This document shows positions 16,788-24,657 of a stretch of DNA of 36,310 bases, one piece after another; within the stretch, counting starts at the first letter, position 1; each line of letters opens with the position of its first letter. Source of the stretch: JAUYQR01 sp043727195 (GTDB lineage Bacteria > Pseudomonadota > Alphaproteobacteria > Rhodobacterales > Rhodobacteraceae); contig JAYSYZ010000094.1 of the NCBI GenBank assembly GCA_043727195.1, positions 1-36,310 on the forward strand. Direction: 5' to 3'. A program made the translations under genes and the position numbers. The notes below the pieces were generated by a model. That model did no database searches and was not told the DNA's origin. It worked only from the letters and a program-made list of their open reading frames with translations.

Positions 16788-17909
16788 TCAGCCAAGGTCG
16801 CGAAAGGCCTTTTGCAGGCCCCTGTCCCAAAAGCCCGGGTCCTGCAGCACCGCGACGAACCGCTCCGCCGCCGTGCCCGCGCCAAAGCCGTGATGCGCCG
16901 AATGCCGCCGGCCCCAATGCGCTGCCAGAAACCGGGTGATCGCCGCCCCGTCCGTCGCCGCACAGGCGCTGACCGATCCTGCCTCGGCCCGGTTGGTCTG
17001 CCGTGTGCCTATGTCCAGCGAGGGCACGCCCAGAAACGGGGCCTCACGCACCCCGGCACTGGAATTGCCCACCATGCAGGCCGCATTCCGCATCAGTTCC
17101 GAAAAATGCGCGAACCGCATCGACGGGATCAGCCGGAACCTTTCCTGCGGCAGCGCCTCGATCACCGCGAAAATCGCCTCCGACCCCGGATCGTTGTTGG
17201 GCGCGATCAGCACGAAATTCCGCCCCGATGCCGCCAGCGCGCCGTACAGCGCCCGCGCCTGCGCCCCCATGTCTGCCGCCTCGGAGGTCACCGGATGGAA
17301 CACCGCGATCCCGTAGTCGTCGAACCGAATGCCGTAGCGCGCCTTCACGTCGGCAATCGTCACCCCCGACGGCCCCGAATGGAAATCCAGTTCCGGCGAA
17401 CCTATGGCATGCACCGTCTCCTCCGGCTCACCCAAAGCCATCACCCGCCGCGCCGCCGTGTCGGAGGACACGAAATGCGCATGCGCCAGCTTGGTGTTGC
17501 AGTGGCGGAACACCTCGTCGATGGTGCCCGACACCTCGCCGCCTTCGATATGGGCGGCGCGGATGTAGTTCGTCGCTGCCACCAGCGCCCCCGCCATCGC
17601 CTCGACCCGGTCGCCATGCACGATGATCAGATCGGGGCGATGCTCGGTCACATAGTCGGAAAATCCGACGATGGTTTTGGCCAGCACGATGTCCTGCGCA
17701 TCGCCATGGCGCTGGTTCAGAAACTCGTGCACGCGGACCCCGGCCATCCGGTGCACCTCCAGCTTGGTCAGCCCGTAGCGGTCGAGCATGTGCATGCCAG
17801 TGACAAAAAACGTCACCCCGAACCCCGCCGCAAGCGCAGCCGAGGCCAACGGCTCCAGCTTGCCGAAATCAGCCCGCGTGCCGGTGAGGAAGAGGAGGGA
17901 GCGGGTCAT
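16788..17909 (-). CDS. neuC: UDP-N-acetylglucosamine 2-epimerase, hydrolysing (NeuC/LegG type)
   Basis: 373-residue GT-B-fold epimerase. TGTRADFGKLEPL (9-21) is the hydrolysing-epimerase signature. VHGDRVEAM, HIEGGEVSGTIDE, SPELDF, HPVTSE and GNSSAGVREAP line the UDP-sugar site. It should release ManNAc (or a 2,4-diacetamido analogue in the LegG/PtmC type) from the UDP-sugar, the substrate for NeuB. Length fits. The start ATG at 17909 places the signature at residue 9, as in the family; the ribosome site is weak. The downstream GT30 gene begins at or within its end. Upstream lies an AT-rich segment with two glycosyltransferase-type genes separating it from neuB. Confidence 0.92.
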   Translation of the reverse strand: MTRSLLFLTGTRADFGKLEPLASAALAAGFGVTFFVTGMHMLDRYGLTKLEVHRMAGVRVHEFLNQRHGDAQDIVLAKTIVGFSDYVTEHRPDLIIVHGDRVEAMAGALVAATNYIRAAHIEGGEVSGTIDEVFRHCNTKLAHAHFVSSDTAARRVMALGEPEETVHAIGSPELDFHSGPSGVTIADVKARYGIRFDDYGIAVFHPVTSEAADMGAQARALYGALAASGRNFVLIAPNNDPGSEAIFAVIEALPQERFRLIPSMRFAHFSELMRNAACMVGNSSAGVREAPFLGVPSLDIGTRQTNRAEAGSVSACAATDGAAITRFLAAHWGRRHSAHHGFGAGTAAERFVAVLQDPGFWDRGLQKAFRDLG

Positions 17910-17963
17910 GGGGATGTATTCGCCTAAGAGAAGCCAGTTGACAAGGTACGGCGGAACCGCCCA

Positions 17964-19094
17964 TCAATCGATCTCTGCTTCTATTGCCTCAATCTCGCAC
18001 TGAATCTCGGGCAGCAGTGGAAGAAGATCGCCTGCCGCCACCGCACGCAGCAGTTGCCGCCGCATCTGGCTGTAAACTGAATGGCCTTCTTTGGTTGCTG
18101 CGCCGCGAGACTTCTTCAGGAAGTCCATTCCAAATAACATGTCCGCAGGATAGCAGAAAACGGCATTAAATCGCCCAAGCTGCATAGTCCTGCCAATATG
18201 TTCCAAAGCCTCGCGACGCCATTCTTCGTCATCACGAAACCGGTCATACAAATCCTGTCCGTGGCGAGTCGCTTCGCCGGACATATCTGACGCATAAAGA
18301 ATCGTGAGTTTGAGGAATTCGTTTGTTTGCCCCGCGATGGCATCACCAAAAGTGTCAATGGAAAACAAACCGCGTGCGCTCAAACCACCCTCGACCATCT
18401 TTGTCGTGAACTCTCGTTCGCCGCGACGGACTGCGTTTCTCTTGATGCTTGATGCTGGATAATTCTCCCAAAACGACAGGAAAGAGCGGTTCTGCATTGC
18501 TGAAGGGTTAACGAGCAAAAGATATGATTCGAGAAACGACTTTCGAATCCGTCCAGTCTGGCGAACAAGTTCTGGCTGTCTGATCCCTCCCACGATGTCT
18601 TCACTAGCAGCCTCCAATCTCTTGATTACCGTTGAGTTGGCCCTTGTGGGCATCCAGATGGAATCGTTAAGAATTAGCAAACGGTCCGGTTCAAGACCCC
18701 ATGACTTGAGAAGTAGAACACCGTCTCGATACCCCCCAAAATCGTACCCAAAGTTCGGTCTTTCAAATATTCTCCACGCCAAAGTTGCCAACTTAGAGTA
18801 ATCGGCACTTGAGATTGGTGAGTTTGAAATGATTAACGGCGCATACCCATTGTCGACGAGCCAACGCAAAGTTGCCATGATCGATGGCACGACACCGCGA
18901 GGTTGATAAATCAGAAATATGGCAATTTTTCTGGTTAAACTTATGCTTAGATCATGGGGTGTTGGTTGTACACCTCTCCATCTATCATGCTTTCGTCTAA
19001 GAACCGGCTCGTAGAGATTGCCAGTCCACGCATGCATCTGCACCTTTAAGCGTCTGAGTTCACGCTGAATTTTCCATTTTGGCAGCAAAGGCAT
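17964..19094 (-). CDS. Rhamnan-synthesis-F-like glycosyltransferase (RgpF domain)
   Basis: 376 residues resembling the rhamnan synthesis F family of polysaccharide enzymes. IAIFLIYQPRGVVPSIMATLRWL, RPNFGYDFGGYRDGVLLL, LLILNDSIWMP and FLESYLLLVNPSAM are in the family's order. The C-terminal third (from about residue 245) is less clear and charged. I chose the ATG at 19094 because GGAG lies 5 nt upstream; an ATG at 19124 lacks a site. Base composition is strikingly low for the window: 18781-18840 is 24/60 G+C against 37/60 at 17461-17520 in neuC. It lies 54 nt upstream of neuC and 50 nt downstream of the GT25 gene. The probable role is adding a sugar to a surface glycan; acceptor unknown. Confidence 0.7.
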   Translation of the reverse strand: MPLLPKWKIQRELRRLKVQMHAWTGNLYEPVLRRKHDRWRGVQPTPHDLSISLTRKIAIFLIYQPRGVVPSIMATLRWLVDNGYAPLIISNSPISSADYSKLATLAWRIFERPNFGYDFGGYRDGVLLLKSWGLEPDRLLILNDSIWMPTRANSTVIKRLEAASEDIVGGIRQPELVRQTGRIRKSFLESYLLLVNPSAMQNRSFLSFWENYPASSIKRNAVRRGEREFTTKMVEGGLSARGLFSIDTFGDAIAGQTNEFLKLTILYASDMSGEATRHGQDLYDRFRDDEEWRREALEHIGRTMQLGRFNAVFCYPADMLFGMDFLKKSRGAATKEGHSVYSQMRRQLLRAVAAGDLLPLLPEIQCEIEAIEAEID

Positions 19095-19144
19095 ACGTGC
19101 TCCGCGTTGACGCCGGTCGTCCATTATGAACAATTAAACAAGTA

Positions 19145-19921
19145 TCACAGGGCTCGGTCGCTTGGCCAAATCATTCGATTACGAGAAAGCCATGCCAAGC
19201 GCCTAAAATAGTTGGCAGCTTTCAACCGATAGTAGGGCAAGCGTTGAAGTTTTGGAAGTTTTCTCACATCGCTGTAGTTCGATCCAGTAATTAGACTTGG
19301 CATTCCCTGCTCTAACTCACTTGGAAAAGGCTGCAGTCCAAGCAAACGAAAATCATGGAAAAAGAACCGGTTTATCTCATGGTCGGTTGAGCGCGTGATT
19401 GGCAACATACTTTTCAGCAATCGCTGGGCCAAATCACGCTTTATCAGATATGCGCCTGTGCCCGTAGCAGGGCCAAGGTAGGCATTTAATTCGTATCGTC
19501 CGAGGCGCCCCTGTAAGATCGGCAGTTTTGCCCGAATGGAATTGAGTTTCAAGAAATCCCAATGCCCGGCGGCGCTGATGCCAACTGTGACTGCCTTCAT
19601 GAAATCATCGTGAAAGATGACGTCATCTTCAAGCACCAAAGCTAGCGATTCTCCCGAAGCGATGAATTCACGCCACACGCCCAGATGCGAGTGATAGCAT
19701 CCAATGCCACCGATAAGTATTCGACGACCCATATTTCGTTCGAACGCATCTACGTCCACGCTCTCGAGTAGTCGCTTTTCTTCCGCTTTTCCGTCGACAC
19801 CGCGAAAGACGGTGTAACTCAGCCCGAGTTCAGCAAGCCTTTTTTCCATGCGATCTCGTCGTTCAACGGCGCGAGGCAAGTTTATCAACCACACAGGAAT
19901 TCCCAGACGAGGATCATTCAC
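19145..19921 (-). CDS. Glycosyltransferase family 25 (LPS-type)
   Basis: 258-residue GT25 protein of the type that adds hexoses to lipooligosaccharide. VWLINLPRAVERRDRMEKRL is the family N-terminus. GCYHSHLGVWREF and LVLEDDVIFHDDFM carry the metal-binding EDD motif; GTGAYLIKRDLAQRLL follows. No ATG fits. The GTG at 19921 overlaps the neuB stop as GTGA, with a G-rich site just upstream, so it is translationally coupled to neuB. Base composition is AT-rich (19261-19320 is 27/60 G+C), like the next gene and unlike neuB, so the composition boundary falls right at the junction. Confidence 0.85.
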   Translation of the reverse strand: MNDPRLGIPVWLINLPRAVERRDRMEKRLAELGLSYTVFRGVDGKAEEKRLLESVDVDAFERNMGRRILIGGIGCYHSHLGVWREFIASGESLALVLEDDVIFHDDFMKAVTVGISAAGHWDFLKLNSIRAKLPILQGRLGRYELNAYLGPATGTGAYLIKRDLAQRLLKSMLPITRSTDHEINRFFFHDFRLLGLQPFPSELEQGMPSLITGSNYSDVRKLPKLQRLPYYRLKAANYFRRLAWLSRNRMIWPSDRAL

Positions 19922-20946
19922 CCCAAATCCCCCCACCCCAGTTGTGTATTCCTTGCCACCGCCCGCTTGAGCCTCTTCCCCACCACCTTGTCGAAGTCAT
20001 AGCCGGCAATCTCGCCGGAACCCGGGCGGCGGGCCCAGATGTCGGCTTCGGTGATCACATGGCCCGCGGCCAAGTCCCGGTCGGCCACCACCGAGGCGCG
20101 GGCAAAGCGGTAGACCGGCTCCTCGGCTGCCGTTCGCTGTTTGGGGTTGTGCAGGGCCAGGTGGATCTCGCGGCTGCGGTCGATCAGAAAGCGCAGTTCC
20201 GCCGGGTCCATCGAACAGCTGATGTCGGGGCCCTTGCGGTAGCGGGTGTCGGTGAAGTGCCGTTCCAGGATGCAGGCCCCGAGGGCGACCGACGCCAGGG
20301 CCATCTCGGGCCCGATGGAATGGTCGGAAAAGCCCACGACCGCCTGCGGAAACGCAGCGCGCAGGTCCGTCACCCCCCGCAGCGACACGATTTCCGGCGG
20401 CGAAGGGTAGAGGTTGGTGCATTCCAGCAGCGCATACTCCACCCCCGCCGCATCCAGAACGGCCACCGAAGCGCGCAGGCTTTCAATCGTCTGCATCCCC
20501 GTCGACAGGATGACCGGCTTGCCCTTCCTGGCGATGTGGCGGATCAGCGGCAGATTGTCCGCCTCGCCCGAGCCGATCTTGTAGGCCGGCACCTCCAGCG
20601 TTTCCAGAAAATCCGCCGCCGCGCGGCTGAACGGCGTGGAAATCCAGATCATTCCCAGCGATTCCGTGTAGCGTTTCAGTTCCGCCTCATCTGGCAGGCT
20701 CAGCGCGCACCGTTCCATCACATGCCAGATCGACACATCGGCATTGGGCGGAAATATGCTCTTGGCCTCCTCCGTCATCTCGTCTTCGATGATATGGGTC
20801 TGGTGCTTGATCATCTCGCAGCCGGCACCCGCCGCCAGCCGGACCATCTCTTTTGCCACCGCAAGATCGCCGCCATGGTTGATGCCGATATCGGCAATGA
20901 CCAGCGGCGGATGGTGCGGGCCGATCTCTCGGTGGGCGATCTTCAT
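19918..20946 (-). CDS. neuB: N-acetylneuraminate-type synthase
   Basis: 342-residue sialic or nonulosonic acid synthase, condensing phosphoenolpyruvate with ManNAc or an analogue. The TIM-barrel domain (about 1-270) shows VIADIGINHGGDL, ISTPFSRAAADFLE, VPAYKIGSGEADNLP, VILSTGMQT and VVGFSDHSIG. ERHFTDTR and KGPDISCSMDP carry active-site residues. A C-terminal antifreeze-like SAF domain (about 280-342) closes the active site. I chose the ATG at 20946 (MKIAHREIGP) because GAGGAG lies 8 nt upstream; a GTG five codons earlier overlaps that site. It leads the minus-strand run neuB, GT25, RgpF-like, neuC, GT30, waaA. NeuB, LegI and PseI are related; the exact product is open. Confidence 0.92.
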   Translation of the reverse strand: MKIAHREIGPHHPPLVIADIGINHGGDLAVAKEMVRLAAGAGCEMIKHQTHIIEDEMTEEAKSIFPPNADVSIWHVMERCALSLPDEAELKRYTESLGMIWISTPFSRAAADFLETLEVPAYKIGSGEADNLPLIRHIARKGKPVILSTGMQTIESLRASVAVLDAAGVEYALLECTNLYPSPPEIVSLRGVTDLRAAFPQAVVGFSDHSIGPEMALASVALGACILERHFTDTRYRKGPDISCSMDPAELRFLIDRSREIHLALHNPKQRTAAEEPVYRFARASVVADRDLAAGHVITEADIWARRPGSGEIAGYDFDKVVGKRLKRAVARNTQLGWGDLG

Positions 20947-21051
20947 GGGGACACTCCTCACAGTCTGGCCCCGTGCTGCATGACCGCCCCCGGCTTGTCA
21001 AGAAAGCGGATCGCGGGGCGCCGCCTCAGGCAGCGGCGCAGGCCGGGTGGA

Positions 21052-22191
21052 TCATCGCCGCGCCAGCTGCGCCAGACGGTCCCGCACCTCGGCACGCACC
21101 GGCCCCTCGCGTGGCGGGTCAAGCAGCGTGGTCAGCATCGCCTCGCCGGGCATTGCCCGCCCGCCGCCGCCCCAGCTCAGGCCCCGCAACACCGCTTCCG
21201 CCTCGGGCGGCAACCGGTCCGGCACCTCGGCTGCCGACAACATTCCCCAGATCAGCGTCCAGAGCCGCCCCGCCGACCAGGGGTTATACCCGCCGCCGCC
21301 CAGGACCAGAAACCGCGGCGACAGGTCGCGCAGCGCGGCCACCACCGCCAGATAGGCCCGATTCGACAGCGCCAGCCGCGACAGCGGGTCTTCCAGCAGC
21401 GAATCCGCGCCGCATTGCAGGATCACCGCATCGGGCCGGAACTCTGCCACGCGGGGCAGGATCAGCTCGTGCAGCACCGCCCGCGCCTCGCTATCGTTGA
21501 AGCCTTTCGGCACGACCATGTTAAAGGCGCTGCCCGCCGCGTCATCCGCCAGCGCTCCGGTGTACGGCCAGCGCATCTCCTCATGCACAGAAATCATCCG
21601 CACGCCCGCATCGCCGGTGAACGCCAGTTCCACGCCGTCACAATGATGCGCGTCAATATCGACATAGGCGATGCGCGCCAGACCTGCCATCTGCATGACC
21701 TTGATCCCGAGGACCACGTCATTCAGGTAGCAGAACCCGTTCGCCCGGCCCGGTAAGCCGTGATGCGTGCCGCCGCCCGGAACGTGGAACACGCCCGGTG
21801 CGGCTGCCAGCAACTCTGCCGCCAGCATCACCCCGCCCGCCCCGGTGGCCGGGCGGCGGAACACCTCGGGAAACACCGGGTTGGCGGTGGTGCCAAGGTT
21901 GAACCGCGCCCGCATCTCGGCCGTTGCCTCCCGCAAGCCCTCGGCTGCTTGCAGTGCTGCGATGTAGGCGGGCTCATGCCACAGTTCCAGTGCGGCTGGC
22001 CTTGCCCGCGGGCTGGTGCGGTAGCGGGGTGCAGGCATCCAGCCCAGCGACCGCGCAAGATCCATCACCGTGGATACGCGCGGCACCCGCAACGGATGCG
22101 TCGCGCCATAGGACGAGCCGCGATAGATTTCTGACCCGAAGAAGACCGCGCCATCGGCACCGCCATTGCCGCCGGGGACTCCCTGATTCAC
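21052..22191 (-). CDS. Histone-deacetylase family protein (AcuC-like)
   Basis: 379-residue zinc-dependent deacetylase of the HDAC/AcuC/acetylpolyamine amidohydrolase superfamily. The active-site histidine pair is in GGGTHHG (H143, H144). The zinc ligands are D178, D180 or H182 in DIDAHHCDG, with a further aspartate in CGADSLLEDP. GGGGYNP holds the transition-state region. Length matches AcuC (about 370). No suitable ATG exists; the GTG at 22191 overlaps the stop of the upstream glutathione peroxidase gene as GTGA, so the two are translationally coupled. Likely substrates are acetyl-lysine of acetyl-CoA synthetase or small acetylated amines; this cannot be resolved. The 105 nt between its end and neuB hold nothing definite. 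Confidence 0.9.
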   Translation of the reverse strand: MNQGVPGGNGGADGAVFFGSEIYRGSSYGATHPLRVPRVSTVMDLARSLGWMPAPRYRTSPRARPAALELWHEPAYIAALQAAEGLREATAEMRARFNLGTTANPVFPEVFRRPATGAGGVMLAAELLAAAPGVFHVPGGGTHHGLPGRANGFCYLNDVVLGIKVMQMAGLARIAYVDIDAHHCDGVELAFTGDAGVRMISVHEEMRWPYTGALADDAAGSAFNMVVPKGFNDSEARAVLHELILPRVAEFRPDAVILQCGADSLLEDPLSRLALSNRAYLAVVAALRDLSPRFLVLGGGGYNPWSAGRLWTLIWGMLSAAEVPDRLPPEAEAVLRGLSWGGGGRAMPGEAMLTTLLDPPREGPVRAEVRDRLAQLARR

Positions 22192-22706
22192 TGCAGCAGG
22201 GCCTCGATGCGGCCGGTGATGTCACCCCCATCCGGCACAACCGCCGAACCCCAGGTCGCCACCACCGCCCCCTCCGGCCCGATCAGTACCTTGTTGAAAT
22301 TCCACTGCGGCGCAAAACCGGTTTCCTTTGCCACCCAGGCATAGAACGGATGCGCGCTTTCGCCGGTAACAGGGGTGATCTCGGTCATCGGCAAGGTCAG
22401 GTCGTAATTTATGGAGCAGTATTCCTTGACGGCGGCTTCGTCCGCCAGTTCCTGATTGAAGTCGTCCGATGGCACGGCGAGGATCAGCACACCCAGCGGC
22501 CCATAGGTTTCGTGCAGCGCCTGCAGCGCGTCATACTGGCCGGTGAAAGCACAAAGCGAGGCAGTATTGACCACCATAACCGGCTTGCCGCGCCAGTCCG
22601 ACAGATGGATCTGCCCGCCGTCGATCGACGCGAAGTGAAATCCGTCCCCCGCATTGGCAGGCACGGCGACCAACATGGCGCAGAAAGTGATCAGAAGTGG
22701 TCGCAT
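22188..22706 (-). CDS. Periplasmic glutathione peroxidase family protein
   Basis: 172 residues. A signal peptide (MRPLLITFCAMLVAVPANA, cut near 19) is followed by a thioredoxin-fold peroxidase. The peroxidatic cysteine is C52 in NTASLCAFTGQY, the glutamine is Q85 in DDFNQE, the probable resolving cysteine is C97 in KEYCSINYDL, and W135-N136 is in QWNFNK. These match cysteine-type glutathione peroxidases, which usually reduce peroxides through thioredoxin. Most bacterial relatives are cytosolic, so the export signal is notable. The ATG at 22706 has AGGGG about 8 nt upstream. The stop overlaps the GTG of the deacetylase gene. Confidence 0.88.
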   Translation of the reverse strand: MRPLLITFCAMLVAVPANAGDGFHFASIDGGQIHLSDWRGKPVMVVNTASLCAFTGQYDALQALHETYGPLGVLILAVPSDDFNQELADEAAVKEYCSINYDLTLPMTEITPVTGESAHPFYAWVAKETGFAPQWNFNKVLIGPEGAVVATWGSAVVPDGGDITGRIEALLQ

Positions 22707-22871
22707 TGTGCTGCCCCTGCGGCTCTCTCGATGCAAGTGATGTAATCCTGCGGGATAATCGGTCAAATGTCCGGGATAGTCCTGTAAAAAACCGCAGAAC
22801 CATGCCATGTTGCAGTTGAGGGGACTGAGTAGTGACCAGATCCGGGAACCGGACGGTCGGGTGGGCGTGAT

Positions 22872-23408
22872 ATGGGTTGGCAGAACATGACTGTGGCGCT
22901 TGATCCCAACGGGACCTCGGGCGCACGGATGCAATATGGGGCACTTTGCTGGCGCAAGTCGGCTGAGGGTGTCGAAGTCCTTTTGATCACCAGCCGCGAC
23001 ACAGGTCGCTGGATCATTCCGAAAGGCTGGCCGATGCTGGGTCTGGCCCCTGAGGGTGCCGCCGCACAGGAGGCTTGGGAGGAAGCCGGGGTCGAAGGCG
23101 CGATGAACCCGGTCTGCCTTGGCCGCTACGGCTATCAAAAATGCCTTTCGGTTGACGCGACGGTGCCATGCGCGGTCGCGGTATATGGGCTGCGGGTGAC
23201 CCGGCTGGCGGACAAGTTTCCGGAATGGAAAGAACGCCACCGCGCCTGGTTCAGCCTGGCGGTGGCCGCCGGCCTGGTGGAAGAGCCGGACCTTGGCCTG
23301 CTGATCGCCGGTTTCGCCCCCCCGACCGAAGGGCGGGCGGGGCCGATCGCTGCGGACGAAGGCGAGGGAATGCCGGCGGGCCGCCGTCCCGGAACGGGCG
23401 CGCGATGA
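22872..23408 (+). CDS. Nudix hydrolase
   Basis: 178-residue Nudix protein, possibly acting on diphosphoinositol-like or dinucleotide substrates. The N-terminal strands (QYGALCWRK, VLLITSRDTGRWIIPKGW) lead to the Nudix box PEGAAAQEAWEEAGV. The consensus arginine of REUxEE is glutamine here, while the metal-binding EE pair is kept. The C-terminal 35 residues are glycine/proline-rich and probably disordered. The start is the ATG at 22872; a second ATG at 22887 is equally possible, and neither has a strong ribosome site. It is divergent from the peroxidase gene across 165 nt that must hold both promoters. It is 66 nt upstream of the DUF1178 gene on the same strand. Confidence 0.85.
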   Translation: MGWQNMTVALDPNGTSGARMQYGALCWRKSAEGVEVLLITSRDTGRWIIPKGWPMLGLAPEGAAAQEAWEEAGVEGAMNPVCLGRYGYQKCLSVDATVPCAVAVYGLRVTRLADKFPEWKERHRAWFSLAVAAGLVEEPDLGLLIAGFAPPTEGRAGPIAADEGEGMPAGRRPGTGAR

Positions 23409-23474
23409 GGCCGGGCATTGACCTCGGCTGCGCCTCTTTCAGGTTTGCGATCTGGTGACGGCAGGAATTCGGGG

Positions 23475-23903
23475 ATGATCCGCTACAATCTGAAATGCGA
23501 TGCGGGCCATGCTTTCGACAGCTGGTTCCAGTCTGGTGCGGCCTTTGCGGCCTTGCAGGGCGCCGGGCAGGTCAGTTGTCCGATCTGCGGGTCGGCGAAG
23601 GTTGGCAAGGAGATGATGGCCCCCGCCGTCCGCCCGGCCCGCACGGTCACCCCCGGCAAGGGCGCGCTGTCGGAACCGGGGTCGGCGGTGGAGGCGGCGC
23701 TGGCCGCGCTGCGAAAGCAGATCGCGGAAAACTCGGAATATGTCGGCATGAACTTTGCCGCCGAGGCGCGGCGGATCCACGAGGGCGAGGCACCGGAGAG
23801 GTCGATCCATGGGGAAGCCAGACCTGACGAGGCGCGAAAGATGATCGAGGAGGGGCTGCCGGTGGCCCCCCTGCCCTTCGTTCCGGGTCGGAAAGTCAAC
23901 TGA
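23475..23903 (+). CDS. DUF1178 family protein
   Basis: 142 residues. The N-terminal zinc-ribbon-like module has MIRYNLKCDAGHAFDSWF and CPICGSAKVGKEMMAPAV, so the likely metal ligands are C8, H12 and the C-x2-C pair. The C-terminal part (about 75-142) contains AENSEYVGMNFAAEARRIHEGE and ends PLPFVPGRKVN, both typical of DUF1178. The function of the family is unknown. I chose the ATG at 23475, with AGGA about 8 nt upstream. The stop lies 10 nt before palindrome element copy 2. It often neighbours Nudix genes in alphaproteobacteria, as here (recollection). Confidence 0.9.
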   Translation: MIRYNLKCDAGHAFDSWFQSGAAFAALQGAGQVSCPICGSAKVGKEMMAPAVRPARTVTPGKGALSEPGSAVEAALAALRKQIAENSEYVGMNFAAEARRIHEGEAPERSIHGEARPDEARKMIEEGLPVAPLPFVPGRKVN

Positions 23904-23913
23904 TCAGGCGTGT

Positions 23914-23979
23914 TAACACGCGTGTTATGTCATATAACTCATTGATATAATTAGGTTATCGAAATTTTGTTAACTTTTT
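23914..23979. repeat. Intergenic palindrome element, copy 2
   Basis: The palindrome TAACACGCGTGTTA (23914-23927) is followed by AT-rich sequence and then TTAACTTTTT (23970-23979). This is the same architecture as copy 1 (10139-10206), in the same orientation relative to the gene it follows. An overlapping 12-bp palindrome CGTGTTAACACG (23909-23920) adds a third half-site. It lies between the convergent DUF1178 and MarR genes (gap 23904-24077), so it does not look like a promoter for either. Confidence 0.7.
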
Positions 23980-24077
23980 CGAAAGGTTTTCCGGCGGCGG
24001 CAACTGCTGGATCCCGCCACCTCAAACCATCTTGCTACGGTCAGCTGGCGCAGGGGCGGGGGTCATGGTGACCGCCC

Positions 24078-24575
24078 TCAGTAGATATACCTGATCTGTT
24101 CGGTCCAGAACCGTTCCATCCGTTTCAGTGACGTGTTGATCTCATCCATACCGGAGGCGTCGATCAGGCTGCGCTTTTGCATCCCTTCGGCATGGCGCGC
24201 GAACAGATCCGCCAGCATGCCGCGCACGTTGCGGCCTTTTTCGGTCAGCCGCACCCGCACCGACCGGCGGTCAATCTCGGACCGCTGGTGGTGCATGAAG
24301 CCCAGTTCGACCAGTTTTTTCAGATTGTAGCTGACGTTCGAGCCCTGATAATAGCCGCGCGATTTCAGTTCGCCCGCCGTCACCTCATTCTCGCCGATGT
24401 TGAACAGCAACAGCGCCTGAACCGAGTTGATCTCGAGTATGCCAAGCCGTTCGAATTCATCCTTGATCACATCCAGCAGCAACCGGTGCAGCCTTTCGAC
24501 CAAAGCGAGGTTATCAAGATAGCAGCCGAGGAACGCCTTTTGCGAACCGTCGAGCAGGGGTGCGTAATGGGTCAT
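24078..24575 (-). CDS. MarR-family transcriptional regulator
   Basis: 165-residue winged-helix regulator. The dimerisation helix region runs from LDGSQKAFLGCYLDNLALVERLHRLLLD. The winged HTH (about 45-115) includes INSVQALLLFNIGENEVTAGELKSRGYYQGSNVSYNLKKLVELGFM, and the wing has the DRRSVRVRLTEKG motif diagnostic of MarR. The high similarity to conserved alphaproteobacterial MarR proteins of the LdtR type is from memory. I chose the ATG at 24575 (MTHYAPLLDG), where GGAG lies about 10 nt upstream; an ATG at 24632 would add 19 residues with no ribosome site. It follows sdhE by 82 nt on the same strand. The ligand and targets are unknown. Confidence 0.88.
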   Translation of the reverse strand: MTHYAPLLDGSQKAFLGCYLDNLALVERLHRLLLDVIKDEFERLGILEINSVQALLLFNIGENEVTAGELKSRGYYQGSNVSYNLKKLVELGFMHHQRSEIDRRSVRVRLTEKGRNVRGMLADLFARHAEGMQKRSLIDASGMDEINTSLKRMERFWTEQIRYIY

Positions 24576-24657
24576 GCCGTAATTCTCCGCCGCGATTGGA
24601 ACGGCGGTAGAATCGGTACAAACGGCAAACATTTCGTAAACTAATGCGGACTTTGCC

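Noticed and set aside
15542..16963. Upstream ATG for the second GT30 gene (16963)
   Set aside because: It would place 65 arginine-rich residues inside neuC in another frame; family similarity begins only near the TTG at 16768.
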